A stretch of DNA of 15,771 nucleotides from Actinobacteria bacterium 13_1_20CM_4_69_9 (GCA_001920085.1 MNJC01000088.1:1-15771); one strand, 5' to 3'. Positions 6,228-13,695 are shown, numbered from the stretch's first letter. Numbers and translations: made by a program. Notes: a model not told the origin generated them from the sequence alone.

Positions 6228-7083
6228 CTACAGCGCGCCGCCGTTGCCGCTCTCGTCTCCGCGCAGCGTGAGGCCGTGCGCGGAAAGCGTCTCCTTGACC
6301 TCCTCGACCGACTTCTTGCCGAAGTTCGGGATCGCGGCGAGCTCGGCCTCGGTCTTCACGACGAGGTCGCCGATCGTCTCGATGCCGACGCGCTTGAGGC
6401 AGTTGTACGAGCGTACGCCGAGCTCGAGCTCTTCGATCGGGAAGTTCTCCATCCCGTGGGCGAGCGGCATCTCCGCCGGAGCGCCGTCGGTCTGGGCAGC
6501 CTCCCCGAAGCCCTCGATCCGATCGAGATCGGTGAAGATCGCGAGCTGCCTGATCAGGATCTCCGACGCCTGCGCGATCGCGTCCTTCGGCGACAGCGAG
6601 CCGTCGGTGGCCACATCGAGGCGCAGCTTGTCGTAGTCGGTGCGCTGGCCGACACGGGCCGCCTCGACGTCGTACGCGACGCGGCGGACAGGCGAGAAGA
6701 TCGAGTCGATCGGGATGACCCCGATCGTGTGCTCGGGCCCGCGGTTCAGCTCGGCGGGCACGTAGCCGCGGCCGCGGCCGATCGTGACCGTCATCTCGAG
6801 CTTGCCCTTGGCAGACCAGACCCTTGAGGTTGAGGATGATGTCGGTGACGTCCTCGCGAACGCCCGTAAGCGTGGTGAACTCGTGCGAGATGCCCTCGAT
6901 CTTGACCGAGGTGACCGCAGCGCCCTCGAGCGACGAGAGCAGCACGCGGCGCAGCGAGTTCCCGAACGTGTAACCGAAGCCGCGGTCGAGCGGCTCGATC
7001 TCGAAGACCCCGCGCTGCTCGTCCACTTCCTCGTGGACGATCCGGGGGATCTGGAATTCCATCAGGGATGTACGTGTTGCCAA
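6228..7083 (-). pseudogene. rpoA: RNA polymerase alpha subunit, internal deletion with frameshift as read
   Basis: RpoA scaffolds RNA polymerase assembly and contacts promoter DNA and activators. The first part is normal: FEIEPLDRGFGYTFGNSLRRVLLSSLEGAAVTSVKIEGISHEFTT, then VREDVTDIILNLKGLV. At about 6811-6820 this frame stops making sense, and another frame resumes with AKGKLEMTVTIGRGRGYVPAE, DSIFSPVRRVAYDVE and the C-terminal domain RSYNCLKRVGIETIGDLV, PNFGKKSVEEVKE. Family members carry about 45 more residues between these blocks (the rest of the insert domain), so about 140 bases are missing as well as the frame. The span is 856 bases, not a multiple of three. The start is TTG 7083, with AAAGGA 5 bases upstream; ATG 7062 is the alternative. 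An essential single-copy gene should not look like this, so misassembly or a second intact copy must be considered. Confidence 0.9.
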
Positions 7084-7094
7084 AGCGTTCCTTT

Positions 7095-7715
7095 CTACTT
7101 CGAGTAGAGCTCGACGATGAGTGATTCCTGGACCGGGGTGTCGATCTCCGACCGCTCCGGCCATTTGAGGATCTTTCCGGTCAGCCCGTCGTGGTCGGCC
7201 TGCAGCCACGGCGCGACGGACGCCGTTAGGTCGGTCGCGTCACGGATCACCTGTTGCGCCGAGGAGTTCGGCGTCATCGTGATCACGTCGTCCGGCTTGA
7301 CCTGGTAGCTCGGGATGTTCACGCGCCGGCCGTTGACGTGGAAGTGGCCGTGCCGCACGAGCTGCCGTGCCTGCGCACGCGAGGCCGCGAACCCGAGCCG
7401 GTAGACGACGTTGTCGAGGCGCGTCTCGAGCATGCGCAGCAGCGCCTCGCCCGTGACGCCCGTCGCCTTGGTCGCCTTCGCGTAGTACGTGCGGAACTGC
7501 TTCTCGAGCAGGCCGTAGTAGCGGCGCGCCTTCTGCTTCTCGCGCAGCTGCAACAGGTACTCGGACTGCTTGATCCGGCCGCGGCCGTGATCGCCCGGCG
7601 GATACGAGCGGCGCTCGATCGCGCACTTCTCGGTCAGGCAGCGCTCGCCCTTGAGGAACAGCTTCATGCCCTCGCGGCGGCACTGCCTGCACTTGGGGGA
7701 ACGGTCGCGAGCCAT
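7095..7715 (-). CDS. rpsD: 30S ribosomal protein S4, zinc-binding form
   Basis: S4 is a primary 16S rRNA binder that nucleates small-subunit assembly, and in many bacteria it represses its own operon. The product has 206 residues. Cys9, Cys12, Cys26 and Cys31 (KCRQC, then RCLTEKC) make the N-terminal zinc knuckle of the C+ form. RIKQSEYLLQLREKQKARRYYGLLEKQF follows, then the S4 RNA-binding domain (RLDNVVYRLGFAASRAQARQLVRHGHFHVNGRRVNIPSY). The end, PVQESLIVELYSK, is canonical. Its ATG shares one base with the rpsK stop (TGATG), which suggests coupled translation; rpoA starts 11 bases after its stop. Confidence 0.97.
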   Translation of the reverse strand: MARDRSPKCRQCRREGMKLFLKGERCLTEKCAIERRSYPPGDHGRGRIKQSEYLLQLREKQKARRYYGLLEKQFRTYYAKATKATGVTGEALLRMLETRLDNVVYRLGFAASRAQARQLVRHGHFHVNGRRVNIPSYQVKPDDVITMTPNSSAQQVIRDATDLTASVAPWLQADHDGLTGKILKWPERSEIDTPVQESLIVELYSK

Positions 7716-8119
7716 CAGACCCTCCGCCTTTTGCGCGGGCGGACGCCGTTGTGGGCCTGCGGCGTCACGTCCTTGACGCCGAGGATCTCGAGACCCGCTG
7801 CCTGGAGCGAGCGGATCGCCGTCTCGCGCCCGGAGCCCGGCCCCTTGACGAACACCTCCACCTTCTGCAGCCCGTGCTCCATGCCCTTGCGCGCACACGA
7901 GTCGGCGGTGACCTGCGCCGCGAACGGCGTCGACTTGCGCGAGCCCTTGAAGCCGGCCGAGCCGGCGGACTCCCACGCGATCACGTTCCCGTCCTTGTCC
8001 GTCAGCGCGACGATCGTGTTGTTGAACGACGTCTTGATGTGCGCCTGGCCGATGGCGATGTTCTTCCGCACGCGGCGGCGCGTGCGGCCGCGGGCCGCTG
8101 TCTTCCGAGGAGGGGCCAT
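7715..8119 (-). CDS. rpsK: 30S ribosomal protein S11
   Basis: S11 lies on the platform of the small subunit and contacts the mRNA exit path. The 134-residue product carries GQAHIKTSFNNTIVALTD, SAGSAGFKGSRKSTPFAAQ, KVEVFVKGPGSGRETAIRSL and the C-terminal signature VKDVTPQAHNGVRPRKRRRV. The N-terminus is the usual short basic tail. It begins immediately after the rpsM stop with no spacer, so its ribosome binding site lies inside rpsM. Confidence 0.98.
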   Translation of the reverse strand: MAPPRKTAARGRTRRRVRKNIAIGQAHIKTSFNNTIVALTDKDGNVIAWESAGSAGFKGSRKSTPFAAQVTADSCARKGMEHGLQKVEVFVKGPGSGRETAIRSLQAAGLEILGVKDVTPQAHNGVRPRKRRRV

Positions 8120-8503
8120 TTAGGTTTTCGCCGTCGCTCTCTTACCGCGACTGACCGTCTTCGCCGGCCCCTTACGCGTTCGTGCATTGGTGCGCGTGCG
8201 CTGGCCGTTCACCGGGAGGCCGCGGCGGTGGCGGACGCCGCGATATGCGCCGATCTCCTGCAGGCGCTTGATCGCCTGTGAGCGCTCGCGCCGCAGGTCG
8301 CCCTCGACCTGAAGGTTCTCGTCGATGTACTGGCGCAGCTTCGTGACCTCGTCGTCGGTGAGGTCGCGGATCTTCGTGTCGGAATCGAGGCTGAGCGCGG
8401 CAGCGACCTTGCGCGCCGTCGGCTGGCCGATCCCGTAGATGTACGTCAGCCCGATCTCGAGCCGCTTTTGATTCGGGAGATTGACTCCTGCGATGCGTGC
8501 CAA
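8120..8503 (-). CDS. rpsM: 30S ribosomal protein S13
   Basis: S13 sits in the head of the small subunit and contacts the P-site tRNA and bridge B1. The 127-residue product shows ARIAGVNLPNQKRLEIGLTYIYGIG, EGDLRRERSQAIKRLQEIGAYRG and RHRRGLPVNGQRTRTNARTRKG, plus a basic tail. The start codon is TTG, 4 bases after the rpmJ stop. No other start would keep the conserved ARIAG sequence, and GGGG stands 7 bases upstream as ribosome binding site. Confidence 0.97.
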   Translation of the reverse strand: MARIAGVNLPNQKRLEIGLTYIYGIGQPTARKVAAALSLDSDTKIRDLTDDEVTKLRQYIDENLQVEGDLRRERSQAIKRLQEIGAYRGVRHRRGLPVNGQRTRTNARTRKGPAKTVSRGKRATAKT

Positions 8504-8507
8504 GTGG

Positions 8508-8621
8508 CTACCCCTGCCTTTGCTTGTGTCGCGGGTTGGTGCAGATGACCATGGTCTTGCCGTGCCGCTTGATCACGCGGCAGCGCTCGCACATGGGCTT
8601 GACTGATGCTCTGACTTTCAT
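8508..8621 (-). CDS. rpmJ: 50S ribosomal protein L36, zinc-binding form
   Basis: L36 is a tiny zinc-ribbon protein of the large subunit. The 37-residue product reads MKVRASVKPMCERCRVIKR, then HGKTMVICTNPRHKQRQG. Cys11, Cys14, Cys27 and His32 form the complete zinc site, so this is the C+ form. It lies in the standard place between infA and rpsM. The ATG at 8621 overlaps, as ATGA, the end of a six-codon minicistron created by a short duplication of the gene's own start (8618-8638). Confidence 0.97.
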   Translation of the reverse strand: MKVRASVKPMCERCRVIKRHGKTMVICTNPRHKQRQG

Positions 8622-8639
8622 CTGTGCCTGACTTTCATC
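8611..8639 (-). repeat. Direct duplication of the rpmJ start region
   Basis: On the minus strand GATGAAAGTCAG occurs twice with a 17-base period (8639-8628 and 8622-8611). The second copy is the true rpmJ start. The first copy overlaps the infA stop and opens a six-codon frame, MKVRHR, with its stop at 8618. The infA stop, the minicistron start, its stop and the rpmJ start are linked by two ATGA overlaps. Whether the minicistron is translated is unknown. Confidence 0.75.
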
Positions 8640-8856
8640 GGTGTCTGTAGGTGATCCGGCCGCGGGTCAGGTCGTAGGGAGAGAGCTCCACCTTGACCTT
8701 GTCGCCCGGGAGGATGCGGATGTAGTGCTTGCGCATCTTCCCGGAGATGGTCGCGAGGACCGAATGCCCGCCGTCGATCTGGACGCGGAACATGGTGCTC
8801 GGGAGGGCCTCGGTGATCTCGCCTTCGACCTCGATCTTCTCTTCTTTATTCGCCAA
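8635..8856 (-). CDS. infA: Translation initiation factor IF-1
   Basis: IF-1 occupies the A site of the small subunit during initiation and helps IF-2 and IF-3. The 73-residue product is a single S1-type OB fold: ANKEEKIEVEGEITEALPS, MFRVQIDGGHSVLATISGKMRKHYIRI and PGDKVKVELSPYDLTRGRITYRHR. The start is TTG at 8856, chosen because homologues begin M-A-N/K-K-E, with AAAGG 4 bases upstream. A GTG at 8886 would add ten unconserved residues and would lie inside the upstream hairpin. Confidence 0.96.
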   Translation of the reverse strand: MANKEEKIEVEGEITEALPSTMFRVQIDGGHSVLATISGKMRKHYIRILPGDKVKVELSPYDLTRGRITYRHR

Positions 8857-8877
8857 ATCGCCTTTCTTCTGTGCGCA

Positions 8878-8903
8878 CGAAAACACGGCGGGACGTCCCG
8901 CCG
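8878..8903 (-). terminator. Hairpin with short T run between map and infA (terminator or attenuator)
   Basis: CGGCGGGACGTCCCGCCG (8886-8903) is a perfect 18-bp palindrome and forms a 7-bp stem with an ACGT loop. On the minus strand it is followed by TGTTTTCG (8885-8878). It begins 8 bases after the map stop and precedes infA. It may end part of the secY-adk-map transcripts and so set the ratio to the following genes. No strong promoter for infA is visible in the remaining gap. Confidence 0.6.
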
Positions 8904-8911
8904 CGAGCCGA

Positions 8912-9688
8912 TTATGGTAGCAAACCGGCCTTTGCGGGCGTTTTCGCCCGGGTCAGCACCCGCGGGGCGCCGTCCTGGATGGCCACGGTGTGCTCGAAAT
9001 GCGCAGCCATCGACGCGTCCGTGGTCGAGATCGACCACTCGTCGTCGTGGAGGTACACGTCCGGGCCGCCGGCCGTGATCATCGGCTCGATCGCCAGGGT
9101 CATGCCGGTCTGGAGCAGCGGGCCGCGGCCGGGATCGCCGAAGTTCGGGATCTGGGGCTCCTCGTGGTACGAGCGGCCCACGCCGTGGCCCACGAGCGAG
9201 CGGACGACCGAGAAGCCGGCTCCCTCCACCACTACCTGGATCGCGTGCGAGATGTCCCCCACGCGGTTGCCCGCCTGCGCCTGGGCGATGCCTGCCTCGA
9301 GCGCCTGCTTCGCCACGTCGACCAGCCGCGCGGTCTCGTCGTCGACGTCGCCCACCGCATAGGTGTAGGCGCTGTCGGCGACGAGGCCGTCGAGGGTGAT
9401 GCCGACGTCCACGGAGATCAGGTCGCCCTCCTCGACGCGGTGCTCCCCGGGAATGCCGTGGACGACCATCGCGTTCGGCGAGATGCACGTCGCGGCGGGA
9501 TAGCCGCGGTAGCCCTTCGAGGTCGGCACCGCGCCGTGGTCGCGAATGAACTCCTCCGCGATCCCGTCGAGCTCGCCGGTCGTGATCCCGGGCTGGAGGT
9601 GCTCGCCGAGGAGCGCGATCGTCTCCGCGACGAGCTCACCGGCCCGGGCCATGCCTTCGATCTCCTGGTTCGACTTTCTGATGATCAC
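8912..9688 (-). CDS. map: Type I methionine aminopeptidase
   Basis: Map removes the initiator methionine from nascent proteins at the ribosome. The 258-residue product has all five metal ligands of the pita-bread fold: Asp94 (SVDVG), Asp105 (VADSAYTY), His168 (VGHGVGR), Glu201 (AIEPM) and Glu232 (FEHTVAI). It lacks an N-terminal SH3-binding or zinc extension, so it is the short type Ia. The GTG start overlaps the adk stop as GTGA, which suggests coupled translation. The adk-map pair in the spc region is standard. Confidence 0.96.
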   Translation of the reverse strand: MIIRKSNQEIEGMARAGELVAETIALLGEHLQPGITTGELDGIAEEFIRDHGAVPTSKGYRGYPAATCISPNAMVVHGIPGEHRVEEGDLISVDVGITLDGLVADSAYTYAVGDVDDETARLVDVAKQALEAGIAQAQAGNRVGDISHAIQVVVEGAGFSVVRSLVGHGVGRSYHEEPQIPNFGDPGRGPLLQTGMTLAIEPMITAGGPDVYLHDDEWSISTTDASMAAHFEHTVAIQDGAPRVLTRAKTPAKAGLLP

Positions 9689-10263
9689 GCGGGCACCTGC
9701 TCCAAGGCTGACTGGATCTCGGCGAGCACCTCGTTCTCGGTGCGATCGCCGTGTATGGGGACCAAGTTACCGCGCGCGCGGTAGTACTCGATGAGCGGCT
9801 CCGTCTCGCGGTGGTAGTTCTCGAGGCGGCGGCGGATCGCCTCGTCGGTGTCGTCGGCTCGACCCTCGATCTCGGCTCGCTTGCGGAGCCGCTCGAAGGC
9901 AACCTCGTCGGGAATCTGCAACGCGAAGACGACGCTGAACGAGCGGCCGATGTCGCCGAACATCTCGTCGAGCGCCTCCGCCTGCACCGTCGTGCGCGGA
10001 AAGCCGTCGAGGATGAACCCCGCCTCGGTGTCGGGCTGTGCGAGCCGCGTCCGAATGAGCTCGATCATCAGGTCGTCCGAGACGAGGTCGCCCCGGTCGT
10101 AGACGTCCCTGACGCGCCGGCCGAGCTCGGTCCCCGCCTCCATCTCCGCGCGCAGGATCTCGCCGCTCGCGATGTGCGGGATGTCGTACTCGGCGGAGAT
10201 GCGCTTGGCTTGCGTGCCCTTGCCCGCACCCTGCGGCCCGAGCAGCAGAACGTTCAGAGCCAC
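9685..10263 (-). CDS. adk: Adenylate kinase, short form
   Basis: Adk interconverts ATP + AMP and two ADP in the cytoplasm. The 192-residue product has the P-loop GPQGAGKGT (9-17), the AMP-binding segment HIASGEILRAEM, LDGFPRT (85-91) and a short lid (EIEGRADDTDEAIRRRLENY, from 131) in place of the 30-residue zinc-type lid. The short form is common in actinobacteria. The start is GTG, one base after the secY stop, and the end overlaps map. Confidence 0.97.
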   Translation of the reverse strand: MALNVLLLGPQGAGKGTQAKRISAEYDIPHIASGEILRAEMEAGTELGRRVRDVYDRGDLVSDDLMIELIRTRLAQPDTEAGFILDGFPRTTVQAEALDEMFGDIGRSFSVVFALQIPDEVAFERLRKRAEIEGRADDTDEAIRRRLENYHRETEPLIEYYRARGNLVPIHGDRTENEVLAEIQSALEQVPA

Positions 10264-10264
10264 G

Positions 10265-11518
10265 CTATTTCAGGAAGCCTTCGTAGGAGCGCGCCATCAT
10301 CTGCGACTCCATCTGACGCATCGTGTCGAGCGCGACGCCGACCACGATCAGCACCGACGTGCCGCCGAGCGCTCGCGACGTCGCCTGCGAGAAGCCGCCG
10401 TACTTGATGAAGATGCTCGGCAGCACCGCGATCGACGCCAGGTAGAGCGAGCCGGGCAGCGTCAGGCGCGTCAGCACGCGGTCGAGGTATTGCGCGGTCG
10501 GCGCCCCGGGTCTGATGCCGGGGATGTAGCCACCGTAACGGCGCAGGTTGTCGGCCTGGTCGACCGGGTTGAACTGAACGGCCGTGTAGAAGTAGGTGAA
10601 CACCACGATCAGCACGCCCTCCAGGCCGATGTACAGCAGCGAGCCGTACGAGAAGTGCGCGTTGATCCACGACTGCGTCGAGGGGAAGAACTGCGCGATC
10701 GTCGGCGGGAACGCCATCACGGCCGCGGCGAAGATGACCGGGATGACACCTGCCATGTTCACGCGCAGCGGCAGGTAGGTCGAGCCGCCGGCGGTCTGGC
10801 GACGGCCCACCATCCGCTTCGCGTACTGGATCGGGATGCGGCGCTGGCCCTCCTGGATGAAGACGACGGCGGCGATGATCCCGAGCGCGATGAGCGGGAA
10901 AAACAGCCGCTCCATCGTGCCGCCGTTGTACCAGGCGGCGATCCCGGTCGGCGCCGACGAGAGAATCGACGCGAAGATCAGCAGCGAGATGCCGTTGCCG
11001 ACGCCGCGCTTGGTGATCAGCTCGCCCATCCACATCAGCAGGGTGCAGCCGGCGGTGAGCGTGACGACGATCAGGACGATGCGTCCCGTGTCGGCCTGCA
11101 GATTGCCCGCACGCTTGAACAGGTACGCATAGCCCGTCGACTGCGCAGCCGCGAGGGCGACGGTCAGGTAGCGCGTGTACTGGTTGATCTTGGCGTAGCC
11201 GGCCTCGCCCTCCTTCTGCAACTGCTCGAGCTTCGGCACGACGACCGTCATGAGCTGCAGGATGATCGAGGCGGTGACGTAGGGCATGATGCCGAGCGCG
11301 AACACGGCGAAGCGCGAAAGCGCGCCGCCCGAGAAGACGCTGAGCAGGCCGAGGATCGTGCCGCCGCGCCCGTTGAAATAGTCGTTGATCGTCTGCGAAT
11401 CGACGCCCGGAGCCGGAACCCACGAGCCCAGGCGGTAGAGGGCAAGGATCGAGAACGTGAACAGGATCCGCTTCCGCAGCTCCGGCACACGCCACGCGTT
11501 GGTGAGCCAGCCCAACAT
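10265..11518 (-). CDS. secY: Preprotein translocase subunit SecY
   Basis: SecY is the channel of the Sec translocon in the cytoplasmic membrane. The 417-residue product begins with an amphipathic N-terminus (AWRVPELRKRILFTFSILALYRLGSWVPAPGVD) and has about ten hydrophobic helices. Signatures are GIMPYVTASIILQLM (plug and TM2), LITKRGVGNGISLLIFA (TM4-5), GQRRIPIQYAKR (the cytosolic ribosome-binding loop), YIPGIRPG and the C-terminal MESQMMARSYEGFLK. It is slightly shorter than many homologues but looks complete. It starts directly after the rplO stop. Confidence 0.97.
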   Translation of the reverse strand: MLGWLTNAWRVPELRKRILFTFSILALYRLGSWVPAPGVDSQTINDYFNGRGGTILGLLSVFSGGALSRFAVFALGIMPYVTASIILQLMTVVVPKLEQLQKEGEAGYAKINQYTRYLTVALAAAQSTGYAYLFKRAGNLQADTGRIVLIVVTLTAGCTLLMWMGELITKRGVGNGISLLIFASILSSAPTGIAAWYNGGTMERLFFPLIALGIIAAVVFIQEGQRRIPIQYAKRMVGRRQTAGGSTYLPLRVNMAGVIPVIFAAAVMAFPPTIAQFFPSTQSWINAHFSYGSLLYIGLEGVLIVVFTYFYTAVQFNPVDQADNLRRYGGYIPGIRPGAPTAQYLDRVLTRLTLPGSLYLASIAVLPSIFIKYGGFSQATSRALGGTSVLIVVGVALDTMRQMESQMMARSYEGFLK

Positions 11519-12058
11519 CTACGACTCCTCTTTTGCTGCCCGCGCAGCCTTCGCGGGCTTGCGCCGCTTCGGCGGGGCATCCCGCAGGAGCTCGACCTTG
11601 CCTCCGGCCTTCTGAACCTTCTTGTAGGCGGTCTCCGAGATCGCGTGCACCCGCACGGTCAGGCTCTTCTTCAGCTCGCCGCCCCCGAGCAGCTTCACGT
11701 CCGTCTTCGTGTTCTTGATCAGGCCGGCCTCGACGAGCGACTCGGGCGTCACCTCCGCGCCGTCGTCGAAGCGGTCGAGCGCGCCGACGTTGACCGGCAC
11801 GGTCGAGGTACGGAACGGCCCGATCGGCATCGCGTCCTTCGACGTCGCGCCGCGCTGCTTGCCGAGCCGCATGTAGATCGGCATCTGGCCGCCCGCGAAG
11901 CCGACCCGCATCTTGTGCGAGCCCGCGCGGGACTTTTGGCCCTTGATCCCGCGGCCGGAGTAGCGGCCCTTACCCGAGCCCAGCCCACGGCCGACGCGCT
12001 TGCGGTCCTTGCGCGCCTGGGCGGGCTTCAGCGACGACAGGTTGAGCTGCTCAGCCAT
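11519..12058 (-). CDS. rplO: 50S ribosomal protein L15
   Basis: L15 is a late-assembling 23S rRNA protein. The 179-residue product shows LNLSSLKPAQARKDRKRVGRG, SGKGRYSGRGIKGQKSRAGS, GFAGGQMPIYMRLGKQRG and the C-terminal KVHAISETAYKKVQKAGGKVEL-like region (here VRVHAISETAYKKVQKAGG). A lysine- and alanine-rich tail of about 25 residues makes it longer than usual. Its ATG overlaps the rpmD end by 8 bases. Confidence 0.97.
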   Translation of the reverse strand: MAEQLNLSSLKPAQARKDRKRVGRGLGSGKGRYSGRGIKGQKSRAGSHKMRVGFAGGQMPIYMRLGKQRGATSKDAMPIGPFRTSTVPVNVGALDRFDDGAEVTPESLVEAGLIKNTKTDVKLLGGGELKKSLTVRVHAISETAYKKVQKAGGKVELLRDAPPKRRKPAKAARAAKEES

Positions 12059-12230
12059 TCTCGACCCTCACGAGGTGACGGACCTTGCGCAGCATGCCTG
12101 CCAGGACCGGGGTCTCGTCGTGCTCGACCGTCTGGCCGATCTTGCGCAGGCCGAGCGCGCGGAGCGTGCCGCGGTGCCTCTGCGTCTCGCCGATGACGCT
12201 ACGCGTCTGGGTTATCCGAACCTTCGCCAT
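12051..12230 (-). CDS. rpmD: 50S ribosomal protein L30
   Basis: L30 is a small large-subunit protein found in some bacterial spc operons. The 59-residue product reads MAKVRITQTRSVIGETQRHR, then GTLRALGLRKIGQTVEHDET and PVLAGMLRKVRHLVRVENG. The IGQTVEHDET and PVLAGML...HLV patterns are canonical. Its ATG lies inside the 3' end of rpsE, a 32-base overlap in another frame, with AGGAG 7 bases upstream. Its stop overlaps the rplO start by 8 bases. Confidence 0.96.
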   Translation of the reverse strand: MAKVRITQTRSVIGETQRHRGTLRALGLRKIGQTVEHDETPVLAGMLRKVRHLVRVENG

Positions 12231-12804
12231 TCTCCGACTCCTGCGACACGGGCTCCTCCGGAGCCTTGTAGGGCAACACCTTCGAGATCGAGAGGCCGCG
12301 CATCTTCGCCACCTCGTCGGGGCGGCGGAGGTTCTTGAGGCCGTTGACCGTCGCCTTCGCCATGTTGATCGGGTTCGTGGTGCCGAGGCTCTTCGCGAGG
12401 ATGTCGCGGATTCCGGCCAGCTCGAGCACGGCGCGCACGCCGCCGCCCGCGATCACGCCCGTCCCCTCGCTCGCCGGCCGCAGCAGCACGCGCGCCGCGT
12501 CGGAGCGCCCGAGAATCTCGTGCGTGATCGTCGTACCGTGCTTCGGCACCGTGAAGAGGTTCTTCTTCGCGTCCTCGACGGCCTTCGTGATCGCAAGCGG
12601 CACCTCGCGGGCCTTGCCGTAGCCGACGCCGACGCGATCGACTTCGTCGCCGATCACGACGAGGGCCGTGAACGAGAAGCGCCGGCCGCCCTTGACGACC
12701 TTCGCAACGCGGTTGATCTCGACCACGCGCTCCTTGAGCTCGCGGCTTTCCTCGCGCTCGATCACCTGGCGCTCGACGGATGTGAATTCAGGACGGGTGC
12801 TCAC
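12199..12804 (-). CDS. rpsE: 30S ribosomal protein S5
   Basis: S5 is involved in mRNA unwinding and decoding accuracy on the small subunit. The 201-residue product has the N-terminal RNA-binding domain (ELKERVVEINRVAKVVKGGRRFSFTALVVIGD), VGVGYGKAREVPLAI, the S5 C-terminal domain (LLRPASEGTGVIAGGGVRAVLELAGI) and TNPINMAKATVNGL. An acidic tail (EEPVSQESENGEGSDNPDA) carries the overlap with rpmD. The GTG start follows the rplR stop with no gap. Confidence 0.97.
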   Translation of the reverse strand: MSTRPEFTSVERQVIEREESRELKERVVEINRVAKVVKGGRRFSFTALVVIGDEVDRVGVGYGKAREVPLAITKAVEDAKKNLFTVPKHGTTITHEILGRSDAARVLLRPASEGTGVIAGGGVRAVLELAGIRDILAKSLGTTNPINMAKATVNGLKNLRRPDEVAKMRGLSISKVLPYKAPEEPVSQESENGEGSDNPDA

Positions 12805-13158
12805 TTAGAACTTCAAGCCTCCTTCGCGCGCCGCATCGGCCAGCGCCTTGACGCGTCCGTGGTAGAGGTAGCCGCCTCGGTCGAAGACCGCGGTCTTGAC
12901 ATCCGCCTGCCGCGCCTTGTCGGCGAGCAGCTTGCCGACCTCCGCGGCCTGCGCGGTCTTGTTCCCTTTGGAGGACTTGACCTGCAGCCAGCTGGCGGAC
13001 ACAACCGTGCGGCCGTTGGCGTCGTCGACGAGCTGGGCGACGATGCCTCGGTTCGAGCGCGAGACGACGAGGCGGGGCCGGTCGGCCGTGCCCGCGACCT
13101 TGCCGCGTACGCGGCGGTGGCGGCGCTGACGTGCTTCCCGAACGGTCAGGGTGGCCAC
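12805..13158 (-). CDS. rplR: 50S ribosomal protein L18
   Basis: L18 binds 5S rRNA together with L5 and attaches it to the large subunit. The 117-residue product shows RRHRRVRGKVAGTADRPRLVV, RSNRGIVAQLVDDANGRTVVSAS, and the C-terminal VFDRGGYLYHGRVKALADAAREGGLKF signature. Length is typical. The GTG start shares one base with the rplF stop. Confidence 0.97.
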   Translation of the reverse strand: MATLTVREARQRRHRRVRGKVAGTADRPRLVVSRSNRGIVAQLVDDANGRTVVSASWLQVKSSKGNKTAQAAEVGKLLADKARQADVKTAVFDRGGYLYHGRVKALADAAREGGLKF

Positions 13159-13691
13159 TACGCGCGCTTCCCGACTTTGCGGCGGACGTACTCGCCCTGG
13201 TAGCGAATGCCCTTGCCCTTGTACGGCTCGGGCGGGCGAACCTTCCGGATCTCCGCGGCGAGCTGTCCGACTTGCTGCTTGTCGACGCCCTTCACGACGA
13301 CTTCGGTCACGGCCGGCACTTCGAACGTGATGCCCTGCGGCGCCTTGATCACGACCGGGTGCGAGTAGCCGACGTCGAGCCGGAGGTCGGCGCCCTGCAT
13401 CGCGGCGCGGTAGCCGACGCCCTGCAGCTCGAGCCGCTTCTCGAAGCCCTTGGTGACCCCTTCGACCATGTTCGCGATCAGCGTCCGCGTCAGGCCGTGC
13501 AGCGCGCGATCGTCGCCGCGCTCGGTCGGACGCGTCACGGTGATGACGCCGTCGGACTGCTCGATCTGCATCCGCTGCGGCACGTCCTGGGTCAGCTCGC
13601 CGAGTGGGCCGTTGACCATGACGCGCCCGGGCGAGAGCGACACGCTCACGCTCGCGGGGAGGTCGATGGGCTGTTTTCCGATTCGACTCAT
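13158..13691 (-). CDS. rplF: 50S ribosomal protein L6
   Basis: L6 lies near the factor-binding site of the large subunit. The 177-residue product begins MSRIGKQPIDLPASVSVSL and carries GPLGELTQDVP, LHGLTRTLIANMVEGVTKGF, LELQGVGYRA and the C-terminal IRKVRPPEPYKGKGIRYQGE signature. The frame is open further upstream into rpsH, but the ATG at 13691 matches the family N-terminus. It starts 4 bases after the rpsH stop. Confidence 0.98.
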   Translation of the reverse strand: MSRIGKQPIDLPASVSVSLSPGRVMVNGPLGELTQDVPQRMQIEQSDGVITVTRPTERGDDRALHGLTRTLIANMVEGVTKGFEKRLELQGVGYRAAMQGADLRLDVGYSHPVVIKAPQGITFEVPAVTEVVVKGVDKQQVGQLAAEIRKVRPPEPYKGKGIRYQGEYVRRKVGKRA

Positions 13692-13695
13692 GTCA

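Noticed and set aside
5839..7209. A single 456-codon minus-strand frame that could be read as an RpoA-L17 fusion
   Set aside because: The middle third is nonsense Arg-rich sequence in the wrong frame for RpoA. The apparent fusion results from the rpoA frameshift running into the rplQ frame.
8857..8886. Longer infA starting at GTG 8886
   Set aside because: Adds unconserved residues and starts at the edge of the palindrome. TTG 8856 has a good ribosome binding site and a canonical N-terminus.
10172..12196. 674-codon plus-strand open frame opposite adk start, secY, rplO and rpmD
   Set aside because: The translation is Arg/Asp/His-rich low-complexity sequence typical of the antisense of GC-rich genes; the minus strand encodes conserved proteins throughout.
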